A stretch of 64,000 bases of DNA from SZUA-100 sp965248135 (GTDB lineage Bacteria > Pseudomonadota > Alphaproteobacteria > Rhizobiales > Rhizobiaceae), in the NCBI GenBank assembly GCA_965248135.1, contig CBDFIN010000009.1:1-64000 (forward strand). The letters run 5' to 3'. Position numbers and translations under genes: made by a program. The notes under the pieces are model-generated. The model saw nothing but the letters and a program-made list of their open reading frames with translations. It was not told where the DNA came from and did no database searches. The first letter of the stretch is position 1, and every line of letters starts with the position of its first letter. Positions 8,017 to 17,105 of this stretch are shown piece after piece.

Positions 8017-8814
8017 ATGAGGGAATTGCCGCTGATTATGGTAGCGCCAAACGGGGCGAGGCGAACCAAGGATGATCATCCCGAGATACCGGTTAGCATA
8101 AATGAACTGGCAAAGACCGCGGCTGCTTGCCTGGAGGCGGGGGCTAATGCCATTCACGTTCATGTTCGCGATCAAGAGCAGCGACACATGTTGGATGCGG
8201 CCCTTTATCAGGCGGCAACTAAAGCAATCACGCGGGAAACCAAAGGCAAAATGCTGGTGCAAATCACCACCGAGGCTGTCGGTCGCTATTTGCCGCTTGA
8301 GCAACGCCAGGTGGTGCGCGACGTGATGCCGGAGGCGGTGAGTATTGCGCTTGGCGAAATGATACCGGATGAGAGCGAAGAGCTGGCGGCGGCCGAATTT
8401 TACCGGTTTCTGCTCGAACACGATATTGCCGTTCAACACATTCTCTATGAACCGCACGAAGTTGAAAAGTTTGGTGATTGTGTGCGCCGGGAAATATTGC
8501 CCGGCAATCAGCACGCGGTGCTTTTTCCCCTTGGGCGGTATGTGAAAGACCAGCAAAGCGACCCGGCATCGCTGTTGCCGTTTCTGGCAATGCTTGACGA
8601 AGTGGACCGTGAGCGCCGGTGCGAGTGGGCGGTATGTGCCTTTGGCAGTGCCGAAACCAGGGCGCTTGCAGCTGCACTATCCCTTGGCGGCAAGGTGCGG
8701 GTCGGGTTTGAAAACAGCCTTTGGCATGCCGATGGTTCGCTGGCGCGTGATAATGCCGAGCGGGTAGGGCGGATTTCTTCTCTTGCAGCGGCGATGGGGC
8801 TGCCCACGCAATAA
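8017..8814 (+). CDS. beta-keto acid cleavage enzyme (BKACE, DUF849) family protein
   Basis: A 265-residue TIM-barrel protein of the BKACE family, whose characterised members (e.g. 3-keto-5-aminohexanoate cleavage enzyme) use a divalent metal to condense acetyl-CoA with a beta-keto acid, giving a CoA ester and acetoacetate. The signature HVHVRD segment places metal ligands at H47 and H49. The N terminus (APNGARRTKDDHP) matches the family opening. At 265 residues it is at the short end for the family. It is transcribed divergently from the molybdenum hydroxylase operon across a 113-nt region. Substrate unknown; a dicarboxylate-type keto acid from ring degradation would fit the location (inference). 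Confidence 0.85.
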   Translation: MRELPLIMVAPNGARRTKDDHPEIPVSINELAKTAAACLEAGANAIHVHVRDQEQRHMLDAALYQAATKAITRETKGKMLVQITTEAVGRYLPLEQRQVVRDVMPEAVSIALGEMIPDESEELAAAEFYRFLLEHDIAVQHILYEPHEVEKFGDCVRREILPGNQHAVLFPLGRYVKDQQSDPASLLPFLAMLDEVDRERRCEWAVCAFGSAETRALAAALSLGGKVRVGFENSLWHADGSLARDNAERVGRISSLAAAMGLPTQ

Positions 8815-8815
8815 T

Positions 8816-9595
8816 TCACACCATCAACTGGCCGCCATTGATCTCAAGAATTTGACCGGTGATATATCCGCTGAGCAGATTTGACGCCAAAAACAAACAT
8901 GCGGGCGCACAGTCTTGCGGTGTGCGAAGCCGTTTTAAGGGGATCGCCGCTGCAACTGCGGCAAGTTTTTCCGGCGACGAATAACACTGGTGAAAATCCG
9001 TATCGATGGTGCCGGGAGAAATGGCATTGACGCGAATACCATCTGCGGCCAGTTCGCGGGCAAGACTTCTGGTATAGGTGGAAACAAACGCCTTTGAGGC
9101 CGAATATTCAGACGATCCCGGGCTGCCGCCGGTGGTGGCGGAGATCGACGTGACATTGATGATGGAGGCCGCCTGAGATTTTCTTAACAGCGGCAGCAGA
9201 AGAGATGTCAGCAATACCACAGAACGGGCGTTCAAATCGCTGACCTTGTGGTAATGAGCAGCGCTCATTTCATCTGCCGGCACCCGGCCCAACATGGTGC
9301 CGGCGTTGTTGACCAGCACATCGACGTGAGAAAAGTGATCGGTAATCTTGTCTGCCAGGCGGCTTGCGCCGATCTTTGTCGCTAAATCCGCATAGGCGAA
9401 TTGGCAACTGCCTGCGCCTGGATTGTGGTCGAATGTGTGAGCCCCTGCCGAGCCTGCCGAGGCACGTGCAACCCCCTGGTGGGCAAACAGATTGGCGCCA
9501 TGTCCGAGGAAATGCTAGGCGATTTCCGCGCCGATACCACGGCCTACACCGGTGACGACCACATTTGCACCCTTGGCGCTGGGGGCAAATGAGCG
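8816..9595 (-). pseudogene. short-chain dehydrogenase/reductase, interrupted by an in-frame amber codon
   Basis: Reading the minus strand through 9595-8816 gives a near-complete classical SDR in one frame: TGVGRGIG cofactor motif at about 9550-9527, NNAG, then a catalytic Ser and the Y-x3-K motif in SEYSASK, ending with a GQILEINGG tail. A single TAG at 9517-9515 interrupts it just after the Rossmann motif. No ATG precedes TGVGRGIG before an upstream TAA at 9598-9596; a GTG at 9562 is the only candidate start. Reinitiation at the internal GTG (9319) would give 167 residues lacking the cofactor-binding motif, so activity is unlikely. It converges on the BKACE gene with a 1-nt gap. Confidence 0.8.
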
Positions 9596-9690
9596 TTATA
9601 TACTAATTGCGCAATAATAACTTCCCTTGGTTTTACCCTTGGTCGAAATGGGTCCAACTGGTTTTAAAATCCGGGCAACGGCGAGACAGC

Positions 9691-10689
9691 ATGGTTGATC
9701 AGTCGGTAATGACACCGAATGCCGCAGTGCCTCATCACGAGGCCTATGACCGCCCGGCATTTGCAGCCATGTTGATGGTATTCGCGTTGTTTCTGCTTGG
9801 ACTTCAAGACTCGCTCGCCAAGCTGGTGAGCGCCAGCAGTTCTTTATGGCAATTCCAAATTGTGCGCGCTTCATTTAACATCACGCTGCTGGTGATTTTT
9901 TCAAGATTTTTGTGGGTGGGAAGCCGGCCATGGCCGAAGAATCCGAAAGCGGTAGCAATTCGCAGTCTCATTCTTGTGGCCGCGATGGTGCTGTTTTTTG
10001 GTGGCGTTCCGTTTCTCGCCCTGTCCGAAATAGCGGCAGGACTATATGTATTTCCCTTGTTCGTTGCCGTTCTTTCCGCAATATTTCTTGGTGAAAAGGT
10101 GGGCCCCCGCCGGTTGGGCGCCATCCTGGTTGGTTTTACCGGCACCGTTATGATTTTGAAGCCGGGTTCTTCAAGCTTTCAATGGGTGGCGCTGATGCCG
10201 GTGGCTGCCGGATTATGTTATGCTGCCACGATTTTGATTACCCGCAAACTTTGCCGGGATGAAAATCCGGCAACGCTGACACTCGGCGTCTCAATTGTAT
10301 TTATGACAGTTGGTGTGATTGGCGTTGTGTTGGTACCCCTGCTGGCCGAACCGCAGCTTGCCGCTGGATGGCCGTATTTGCTGACCGGTTGGCGTGTGCT
10401 GGATTATGAACTGATAGGTGTCATTGTGTTGTGCTCAGTGCTTCATCTTGTATCGAATATCAGTCTCACCAAGGCCTATCAAAGTGCTGAGTCAAGTTGG
10501 CTTGCACCGTTCGACTATTCTTATCTGATATTTGCTACCTTTTGGGGCGTTGTTATGTGGAACGATGTTCCCGATTTGCTTTCCTTCTGTGGGATGGCTC
10601 TAATTGCAACTGCAGGCTGCTATGTGGCCTGGCGCGAACGTCGTGATAAGAAACTGCAGGCGGCCGATTTGAACCGGGCACTGCGTTAA
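9691..10689 (+). CDS. EamA/DMT-family permease
   Basis: An inner-membrane drug/metabolite-transporter-superfamily protein of 332 residues from the ATG at 9691. That start is chosen over an upstream in-frame one at 9607 because the extra 28 residues are not membrane-like and look like leader. About ten hydrophobic segments form two EamA repeats, with the characteristic GVPFLALSEIAAGLYVFPLF region in the first half and LTKAYQSAESSWLAPFDYSYLIFATFWG in the second. The substrate cannot be deduced. It stands alone between the SDR pseudogene and the TMEM43-like gene. Confidence 0.85.
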   Translation: MVDQSVMTPNAAVPHHEAYDRPAFAAMLMVFALFLLGLQDSLAKLVSASSSLWQFQIVRASFNITLLVIFSRFLWVGSRPWPKNPKAVAIRSLILVAAMVLFFGGVPFLALSEIAAGLYVFPLFVAVLSAIFLGEKVGPRRLGAILVGFTGTVMILKPGSSSFQWVALMPVAAGLCYAATILITRKLCRDENPATLTLGVSIVFMTVGVIGVVLVPLLAEPQLAAGWPYLLTGWRVLDYELIGVIVLCSVLHLVSNISLTKAYQSAESSWLAPFDYSYLIFATFWGVVMWNDVPDLLSFCGMALIATAGCYVAWRERRDKKLQAADLNRALR

Positions 10690-10739
10690 AGCGCGCACCA
10701 TTTGGCGAATTCGTTTGAACAAGAACACTGAAAGAACCC

Positions 10740-11930
10740 ATGTCTGACAGATACACCACACTGACACATCAATCCTGGTTTAGCCGCATAGGACAAAGCC
10801 TGACCGGCACGTTGTTCGGTCTGCTGCTGTTTTTGGCCAGCTTTTTCCTGCTGTTCTGGAACGAGGGCAGGGCGGTTAAGACCCACAAGATGCTGCAGGA
10901 AGGTGCAGGTATCGTCATTTCGATTAGCAGCGATCGCATTGATGCGGCCAATGAGGGTAAACTTGTGCATGTGAGCGGCCGGGCTGACACCGCCGCAGAG
11001 CTAACCGATCCGATGTTTGGGGTTATGGTCAACGCCATCCACTTGCGAAGAAGCGTGGAAATGCTGCAATGGCACGAGGATAAACGCTCGGAAACTCGCA
11101 AGAAACTGGGCGGTGGCACCGAAACCATCACTACCTTTAGCTACAGCAAAAAATGGTCGCCGCATCTGGTCAGTTCCAGCGGTTTTCATGCCGGTGGTTA
11201 TGATAATCCCGGTTCGATGAGTATCGAGGCGCAAAGCTGGCAATCACCAAATGTGTCGCTTGGTGCCTTCCGGCTGAACAGCACTCAAATCAACGGCATC
11301 GACAATTTTGAGCTGGTTCCCCTGAGCGGATCGATCCGGCTGGATCAAAGCCTTGCTGAAAGATCCCAATTCGAAAATGGCACCTTGTATCTCGGCTCCA
11401 ACAGACATGACCAGATCGGCGATTTGCGGGTGCAGCTGTTGGCGGTCTATCCGGCCGAAATCAGCGTCGTATCCTCCCAGGCCGGCGAAAGCTTCAAACC
11501 CTATGAAACCGAAGCGGGCGGCGCCATCGAAATATTGAGCGATGGCATAGTATCGGCCGCAGCAATGTTTGAGGCTGAGGAGGCGGCCAATACGTTGCTC
11601 ACCTGGGTGCTGCGCTTTGTCGGCTTGATGATGATGTTTGTTGGCCTGAAAATGGTGGTGCGAATACTCTCGGTGCTGGCTGACCTGGTGCCGATGTTTG
11701 GCAATTTGGTAGGCGCGGGTACCGGCATTATCGCTTTTCTGGTGGCGCTGGTATTGTCGTTGGTCACCATCGCCATTGCCTGGTTGTTTTACCGACCGCT
11801 TATCAGCGGTGGATTGATTGTGCTGGCGGTTGTCGCGCTGTGGTTGGTGCGTTCACAGGCAAAGAAGGTCGGGGCCGGACAACGAGTGACGCCAAAACCG
11901 TCGCCGGAAGCTGGAGATTGGGGTCGATGA
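10740..11930 (+). CDS. TMEM43-family membrane protein
   Basis: A 396-residue protein resembling the TMEM43 family (PF07787), with unknown bacterial function. It has one hydrophobic segment at about 22-42 followed by the FWNEGRAVKT motif typical of the family, a long extracytoplasmic beta-rich domain containing SYSKKW and YDNPG, and three closely spaced membrane segments near the C terminus (about 290-375). Eukaryotic TMEM43 is an inner nuclear membrane/ER protein with a related layout. It follows the EamA gene by 50 nt in the same direction. No sign of truncation. Confidence 0.8.
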   Translation: MSDRYTTLTHQSWFSRIGQSLTGTLFGLLLFLASFFLLFWNEGRAVKTHKMLQEGAGIVISISSDRIDAANEGKLVHVSGRADTAAELTDPMFGVMVNAIHLRRSVEMLQWHEDKRSETRKKLGGGTETITTFSYSKKWSPHLVSSSGFHAGGYDNPGSMSIEAQSWQSPNVSLGAFRLNSTQINGIDNFELVPLSGSIRLDQSLAERSQFENGTLYLGSNRHDQIGDLRVQLLAVYPAEISVVSSQAGESFKPYETEAGGAIEILSDGIVSAAAMFEAEEAANTLLTWVLRFVGLMMMFVGLKMVVRILSVLADLVPMFGNLVGAGTGIIAFLVALVLSLVTIAIAWLFYRPLISGGLIVLAVVALWLVRSQAKKVGAGQRVTPKPSPEAGDWGR

Positions 11931-12197
11931 TTTGGCGGATTGTCTGGTTTTTGCTGAGGGTGACTTCAAAACCGGTAGCTGCAATAAAAAGATGAAAATC
12001 GGCTGAATACCGGAACTGATTGATTGGCATAACCATTTGGCAACACAGATAAAAAGCCCGCAATATGGCGAGAATAAATCACAGTAGCACAAATTTTGTA
12101 TTGTTTTGACCTCCTCTTGCAGATAAACGTTGCATTGCGGATTCCAGATTAATTGGGAATGCGAAAAAATTGCCGTGGCGACAGGCCAGCAACAGAA

Positions 12198-12917
12198 ATG
12201 CGAAATATCATGGTATTGAATACGAAATTCCATTCTCCCCTGGCTTCGAAACTGGCTTCGCTTAGTTTGGCACTGGCTTTGTCCACCGGACTGGGCAGCA
12301 GCATTTTTACCAACGCAGCGAGGGCGGAATTAGAGCTTTCGGTCTATGTGGGCGCCAATTTTTCACCCCATTCCGAAGTCGACTATGATTTCAATCTTGG
12401 CGCCGGCCCAAAGTCGATGACCGTCGGCTGGGACGGCGAGGCATTTGTTTTCCCGCCCTATTTCGGCTGGCGTGCCACCTGGTGGTTTGACAGTCATCCG
12501 GCCTGGGGCGTTGCTATCGGCAACAATCATGCCAAGGTCAATGCAAATCCAATGCCTGCCGGGTTCGAAAAGCTGGAATTCACCGATGGCATCAATATCT
12601 ACACGGCCAATCTGATGTATCGCTTTCAAAATGAATCGCGCTACACCCCCTATATCGGTGTCGGTGCCGGTTTCACGACACCAAGTGTTGAGGTTTTGAA
12701 CGTTGAACTCACCAGCAACACCTTTGAGTATCAGTTTGGAGGGCCGGCAGTTGAGGGCATAATCGGTGTTTCCGCCGAGATTAACGAAAACTGGTCGGTT
12801 TTCGGCGAATTCAAAAGCGCCTATGTGATGATTGATGCCGATCTTGATGGCGGCGGCTGGCTTTCCACCGATATAATCAGCAATCAGTTCGCTATTGGGG
12901 TTTCCTATAGATTCTAG
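12198..12917 (+). CDS. outer-membrane beta-barrel protein with signal peptide
   Basis: A secreted protein of about 240 residues, starting at ATG 12198 or 12210. Its signal peptide has a long hydrophobic core and ends near the ANAARA/EL junction. The mature part alternates aromatic and polar residues (VYVGANFSPHSEVDYDF, WRATWWFD, YTPYIGVGAGFTTPSVEV) and ends in FAIGVSYRF, with a terminal aromatic typical of outer-membrane barrels. It resembles small OmpA-like or OMP_b-brl porin-like proteins of eight or so strands. It sits alone after a 270-nt AT-richer intergenic stretch that likely holds its promoter. Function unknown. Confidence 0.75.
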   Translation: MRNIMVLNTKFHSPLASKLASLSLALALSTGLGSSIFTNAARAELELSVYVGANFSPHSEVDYDFNLGAGPKSMTVGWDGEAFVFPPYFGWRATWWFDSHPAWGVAIGNNHAKVNANPMPAGFEKLEFTDGINIYTANLMYRFQNESRYTPYIGVGAGFTTPSVEVLNVELTSNTFEYQFGGPAVEGIIGVSAEINENWSVFGEFKSAYVMIDADLDGGGWLSTDIISNQFAIGVSYRF

Positions 12918-12934
12918 TTCCGGGCATTTGCGCC

Positions 12935-13915
12935 ATGTTGAAGTGGATATTCGGTGCTGAATTACCAGGTGGCCGGGTAATAGCTGCAGCGCCTGGTGTA
13001 AATCGGCCAGTCGGCCTGTCAAAGCCTGTACTCGCTATCTTCTGCCTGTTGCTGTTGAGCGGTTGTATTGCCCCGAAATTGAAGCTCGACAATGCGCCCG
13101 GTCAGGCCGATGATCAACTAAGCCGCCTGGTGACATCGCTGGCTGAGGGTAGGGTGATGTTTTGGGCCGGAGGCTGTGCTGCTTGTCACTCAGCGCCCAA
13201 TGCTGCAGGCACAGCCAAGCTACAGCTTGGAGGCGGGCTGGCGCTGAAATCAGCATTCGGCACATTTCGTGCGCCCAATATTTCGCCCGATAAAACCCAT
13301 GGCATCGGCAATTGGTCACTCCGGCAATTTGTTGATGCAATGATAAAAGGTGTTGGGCCAGATGGCGGGCATTATTATCCGGCCTTTCCCTATACTTCCT
13401 ACACCCGCATGACGACAGGCGATGTGGCGAGCCTTTGGGCGTTTATGAAAACCTTGCCAGCGGTTGATAACCACGTGGCACCGCACAATGTGAGCCTGGC
13501 GCTAAAATCGCGCCAATCTGCTGGAGCGTGGAAAAGGGTTTACTTTAGAAAAGGCAAGGTGCTGCGGTTAAAAAGTGCCTCAGTGGAGGTGCTGCGCGGG
13601 CAATATCTGGTCGAGGGGCCGGGCCATTGCGGCGAGTGCCACACGCCGCGCAATGGCTTTGGCGGGTTTGACTATGGGCGCTGGCTCGCCGGCAACAATA
13701 AGCCCGAGGCGCCCAATATCACACCGCACCAAAACGGCATTGGTGGCCGGACCAGGGAAGAAATTGCCGCTTCTGTGTTACCGGGTTCGGGGCAAACGGC
13801 GTTTTTTGGCCATGGCATGGAAATGGAAAACGTCCGGCAGAACATGGCCGAATTGTCGCCGTCCGACCGCCTTGCCATCGCCGCCTATCTGCTTGCCGTG
13901 CCGGCGGTGGAGTGA
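12935..13915 (+). CDS. dihaem cytochrome c lipoprotein (alcohol dehydrogenase cytochrome-subunit type)
   Basis: A 326-residue protein with two CxxCH haem c motifs, CAACH near residue 82 and CGECH near residue 233, in contexts (APNISPDKTHGIGNWS, MTTGDVASLWAFMKTLPAV, GEAPNIT-like) typical of the cytochrome subunits of membrane quinoprotein dehydrogenases, which usually carry three haems. A hydrophobic stretch followed by LSGC near residue 44 looks like a lipobox, so the protein is probably anchored in the periplasm. No dehydrogenase gene is next to it; it may accept electrons from an unlinked enzyme. It starts 17 nt after the beta-barrel gene. Confidence 0.82.
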   Translation: MLKWIFGAELPGGRVIAAAPGVNRPVGLSKPVLAIFCLLLLSGCIAPKLKLDNAPGQADDQLSRLVTSLAEGRVMFWAGGCAACHSAPNAAGTAKLQLGGGLALKSAFGTFRAPNISPDKTHGIGNWSLRQFVDAMIKGVGPDGGHYYPAFPYTSYTRMTTGDVASLWAFMKTLPAVDNHVAPHNVSLALKSRQSAGAWKRVYFRKGKVLRLKSASVEVLRGQYLVEGPGHCGECHTPRNGFGGFDYGRWLAGNNKPEAPNITPHQNGIGGRTREEIAASVLPGSGQTAFFGHGMEMENVRQNMAELSPSDRLAIAAYLLAVPAVE

Positions 13916-13975
13916 GGAATAGTATTGTTCAGTCTGTAGTTTTTGAAAGTGTCCAGCAATGTTTGGTTGTCGTGG

Positions 13976-14398
13976 TCAGCAATCCACCTGCGCCAGCGTG
14001 TCTGCGCGTTCAATCGCTGCGACCAAAGAATTGTCAGAGACCTTGGTGTAAATTTCCGTTGTAGAAATGCTGGCATGACCCAAAAGCCGCTGGACTATGC
14101 GAATATCCACCCCTTCTTCGATCAAAAGCGTCGCCGCGGAATGTCTGAAACGATGCGGCGTGAGATGCGGTGCGATCAGCAGCTTTTTTGAGATTTGCTT
14201 CAGCCGCTTGCGAAACGCGGGTTCTGATAATCTGCCGCCACGAGAATTCAAAAACAAATGCGCGTTTGCATCATCGCTTTTACTGCGCCTTTCCCAATAC
14301 GTTCTGAAGTCGATTTGAAGGCGGTTATTGGTCACGTAAACCGTGCGCTCGCGATTTCCCTTGCCACGAACCCTGATTTGTGTAGCCTTTGCCAGCAC
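13976..14398 (-). pseudogene. tyrosine recombinase (integrase), C-terminal fragment
   Basis: 140 residues corresponding to the catalytic C-terminal half of a phage-type/Xer-like tyrosine recombinase. Visible are the beta-hairpin lysine context (RGKGNRER), H-R-F-R-H in the HxxR box, the LLGHAS segment with the third basic residue, and the nucleophile tyrosine in STTEIYTKV. The first catalytic arginine and the whole N-terminal DNA-binding domain (normally about 150 residues) are absent, so it cannot be active. It marks the left edge of a transposon-rich region, and a 9-nt-arm palindrome lies about 45 nt upstream. Confidence 0.85.
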
Positions 14399-14441
14399 GC
14401 TCCAGGTGCCCTAATTTGGAAGGGGAAGCTTTTGTGGTTAA

Positions 14442-14466
14442 TTACGATAATTCCCAGTTATCGTAA
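14442..14466. repeat. palindrome TTACGATAA-7 nt-TTATCGTAA next to integrase remnant
   Basis: Perfect 9-nt arms separated by a 7-nt spacer (TTCCCAG). Core sites of tyrosine recombinases commonly have two inverted 7-13-nt arms around a 6-8-nt overlap, so this could be a relict attachment core. A regulatory operator or a chance palindrome are alternatives. Confidence 0.4.
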
Positions 14467-14652
14467 CCAAGAAATTGCAGCAGTATGCTTCGCTTGTTCA
14501 CCTGTTTGAGGGGCGCGAGGGCGTGGGTCAACGCCACGCTGGTAAAACTTAATCGCAAGTTTTCACGATGTGATTACGGAGATGCGGTGCGCGTAGTCGC
14601 GAAACCGTATTTGTCGTCCGTTAGCTTTTGTGGGTGCCCGGTAGGCAAAATT

Positions 14653-15306
14653 TTAAAACAGCCTCGTATGCAACTCCAATAATGAATAAGTCGCCAAGCT
14701 TTGATATTGTGCGAAATTTATTTGTGGTTTGTTTTTCTTGAAGCAACAGGCCACCAGGCATGACAGGATATGGACAATACCATTGATCGGCGAGCGATGT
14801 CTTGTGTGCTCCGGCCCCATATCCTGTTTGAGCACACCAAGCAATGTTTCTATGATAAAACGCTTTCGTAACAATAGCTTGTCAAAAAGTGGCATGAGGT
14901 AATTCTTCATGTTCTTGCGCATACCCACCAGAATATGCAGGCCCTTCTTGCAGAGTTTTTCGAACCATTCGGCATAAATATAACCCTTGTCGGCAAGCAA
15001 TATACCCTTCAGGCCAGCGGTCAGTTTGGCCAGTGGCACACGATCATCAACATTGCCAGGGGTGATGTGAGCGCCCGCAATCGCGCCCTTGTGGTTGATA
15101 ATCAGATGCAATTTGAAGCCAAAAAACCAGCCCGTTGTTGTTTTGCCTCGTTCCGCCAGCCCTTCAAAAACCTTGTGTCTGGCAATCCGTTTGTTGTGGC
15201 AGATCTTCAGGCAAGAACTGTCAACCACATAAAGACCGGTCTTTTCGCCCTGCGCGACAAGCATGTGCAACAGCACACTCAAAGGCGCAAACAAGTGCTT
15301 TTGCAA
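14653..15306 (-). pseudogene. IS982-family transposase, 5'-truncated
   Basis: 217 residues of an IS982-type DDE transposase. The recognisable block is VVDSSCLKICHNKRIARHKV, followed by FEGLAERGKTTTGWFFGFKLH, TPGNVDDR, LADKGYI and the C-terminal FIIETLLGVLKQ with the last catalytic glutamate. Family members are near 290 residues; here roughly the first 70 are replaced by an IS66-type fragment on the other strand, so the element is dead. No terminal inverted repeat was identified with confidence. Confidence 0.8.
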
Positions 15307-15311
15307 GACAA

Positions 15312-15609
15312 TAAAGCGTTCACAGGTGGGAATCCTCTGCGTTTATCCATTATTGAGGTTAACTGGCCAAATGGGGTAAATTGGGCCAGTCCGCGACTGC
15401 TGACCTTTCTCGATTATCCTGGTGCTGTTGAAGTTACCAGCAATGCTTGCGAACGGGCTCTTCGACCGGCAGTCATCCAGCGCAAGGTCACCAACGGCTT
15501 CCGCTCAATGTGGGCGGCTGAGAGCGATTGCGCCGTCAGAACCGTGGTCGATACCGCAAAACTCGCCGGAAAATCCCCGTTTCAGACCCTTTTGACCACA
15601 ACAACCTGA
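15312..15609 (+). pseudogene. IS66-family transposase, C-terminal fragment
   Basis: About 98 residues ending at TGA 15607-15609. The segment LLTFLDYP through ACERALRPAVIQRKVTNGF to TVVDTAKLAGKSPFQTLL matches the C-terminal end of IS66 TnpC, including the conserved (N)xAERALRP-type motif with the catalytic glutamate. Everything upstream is missing and replaced by the IS982 fragment, placing the two remnants back to back. Confidence 0.75.
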
Positions 15610-15769
15610 AATCTGGACGTAAAATGCCCAGATGGTCGGGGTGAATAATTACAAGAACAGGTCTAAAATTTGGGTATATTTTAACATCTGCTTAGCGATG
15701 TCTGGAAACCAGCTGTAAAGTTCGGTGCGCTAAAACAGCTAACTGGTATTTATATTTTGGAGGTTAGTT

Positions 15770-16654
15770 ATGGATAGTTTGGCGAAAAAATTTCTCCTAA
15801 ACAAAAAGGGCACAATCGCCATTATGTTTTCGATAGCGTTGCTGCCGGTGTTGTTGAGTGTTGCTGTCGCTGTGGACTATACCAGAATATATCGTGTTGA
15901 AACCCAAATGCAAGACTCCCTGGATAGCGCCGTCCTGGCGACAACAGCGATTAGCAATGGTGGGACAAAAGAATTCGCAATGCAATTCTATGGTGCGCAA
16001 AATACCCACGGCGTTGTAACGAAATACCAGAAACGGAATTCCAGCAACGGTATGTTCGTGTTGTTGGAGGCTGAATATAATGTACCTACTATTTTTGCCA
16101 AACTTTATGGCCAAGAGTCGATGCCTGTCAAAGTAAGGTCTGAAGCTGTTGCGCCCAACATGCTTTCATCCTTGCGGTTTCGCATTGACAGTGCGAATGG
16201 CGAACTCAGCAAGGACGTAATATTGAAAGGGTACGATAAAGTAACTGGCAAGAGAGTTAATTTGCTAAATATGGCATATAGGTATCCGCCCAGAAGATTT
16301 GCATCGAGTAATTCAGGCTGGATTGATATATCAGGTTACGAACGGTTATATATGGTATATTACATAAAGAAATCTAGTTATCATTACAGATGGTATTGTG
16401 GATATAGTGGAAGAAAATGTCCTGTTGTCAGGAGTAATGATCAAAAATATTCAAATCGAATTGGCATTGATGGAGTGCAACAACGTAAAAATATAAAACT
16501 TGATATTTTTGGAGGTTTAGGATGTAATGAGACACGACAAATTGGTTGGGAAGATCTTTATCCCAGAGGTTATAGGCATATGGATTTCTTCTTCAAACTA
16601 GAGGGAAAATGTTCTAACGCTGGTACTAGAAATAATGTCCGGTTGACACAATAA
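15770..16654 (+). CDS. TadE/TadG-like membrane-anchored protein, AT-rich 3' half
   Basis: A 294-residue protein with a strong Shine-Dalgarno (GGAGG) before ATG 15770. The N terminus (KKGTIAIMFSIALLPVLLSVAVAVDYTRIY) is the classic TadE/TadG pilin-like membrane segment of Flp pilus assembly proteins, with the usual GxxAxxFA-type start and following SLDSAVLATT. After about residue 145 the DNA becomes visibly AT-rich and codon use departs from the neighbours, and the protein becomes Tyr/Lys/Arg-rich with five cysteines near 220-270. The C-terminal half has no family I recognise. No other tad genes are nearby. It is the only intact gene between transposon fragments, so it may be horizontally acquired. 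Confidence 0.7.
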   Translation: MDSLAKKFLLNKKGTIAIMFSIALLPVLLSVAVAVDYTRIYRVETQMQDSLDSAVLATTAISNGGTKEFAMQFYGAQNTHGVVTKYQKRNSSNGMFVLLEAEYNVPTIFAKLYGQESMPVKVRSEAVAPNMLSSLRFRIDSANGELSKDVILKGYDKVTGKRVNLLNMAYRYPPRRFASSNSGWIDISGYERLYMVYYIKKSSYHYRWYCGYSGRKCPVVRSNDQKYSNRIGIDGVQQRKNIKLDIFGGLGCNETRQIGWEDLYPRGYRHMDFFFKLEGKCSNAGTRNNVRLTQ

Positions 16655-16709
16655 TGCCTGCCAATCTGTTTGAGAGTTACTGTCAAATCTGGTGTTTGAG
16701 GGTTGTTGG

Positions 16710-17105
16710 TCATGCGGCGATCTTATCTGTTTTTGCTGTTTCAATTCCGTCTTTGAATTTGACGCCGGTGATGACTTTAGCGAGGGTGTTAAAGCCGCGT
16801 AGCCTCCTCCAGTTTTGTTGCGCACATTGCCCAGGTTTGAACACCATGTGCAGCATGCCATCGCGGGTCAGACAGCCCTTTGAACGTTTGGTGCGATGTC
16901 TGATTGTGGCAAAGGTGGATTCAATCGGATTGGTCGTGCGAATGCTCTGCCAATGGCGGGCCGGGAAGTCGAAAAATACCATCAGTTCCTCTCGATCTTT
17001 TTGTAGGCACAGTGCCGCCTTTAGATATTTGGGCCGGTAGATTTTAATAAACAGGTCGAATGCCTTTTCCGCATCAGTTTTGGTCTCGGCTTTCCAGATG
17101 TAAGT
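16710..17105 (-). pseudogene. IS256-family (mutator) transposase, C-terminal fragment
   Basis: About 130 residues, from YIWKAETKTDAEKAFDLFI through ALCLQKDREELMVFFDFPA and HWQSIRTTNPIESTFATIR to KVITGVKFKDGI, matching the C-terminal third of IS256-type transposases including the NPIES catalytic-glutamate motif. Upstream it runs, in the same reading frame, directly into an IS110-type segment at about 17105, making a chimeric open frame. The rest of the IS256 gene is absent. Confidence 0.8.

Noticed and set aside
12935..13915. Third haem site in the cytochrome c lipoprotein
   Set aside because: Related subunits have three CxxCH motifs, but only two are present here and no cryptic third motif was found.
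14935..15609. 224-residue plus-strand reading frame
   Set aside because: Its first 120 codons are the antisense of the IS982 transposase; only the last about 98 residues (IS66-type) are meaningful.
16598..16861. 87-residue minus-strand frame spanning the TadG-like and IS256 ends
   Set aside because: It crosses two unrelated features and has no recognisable domain; taken as a chance frame.
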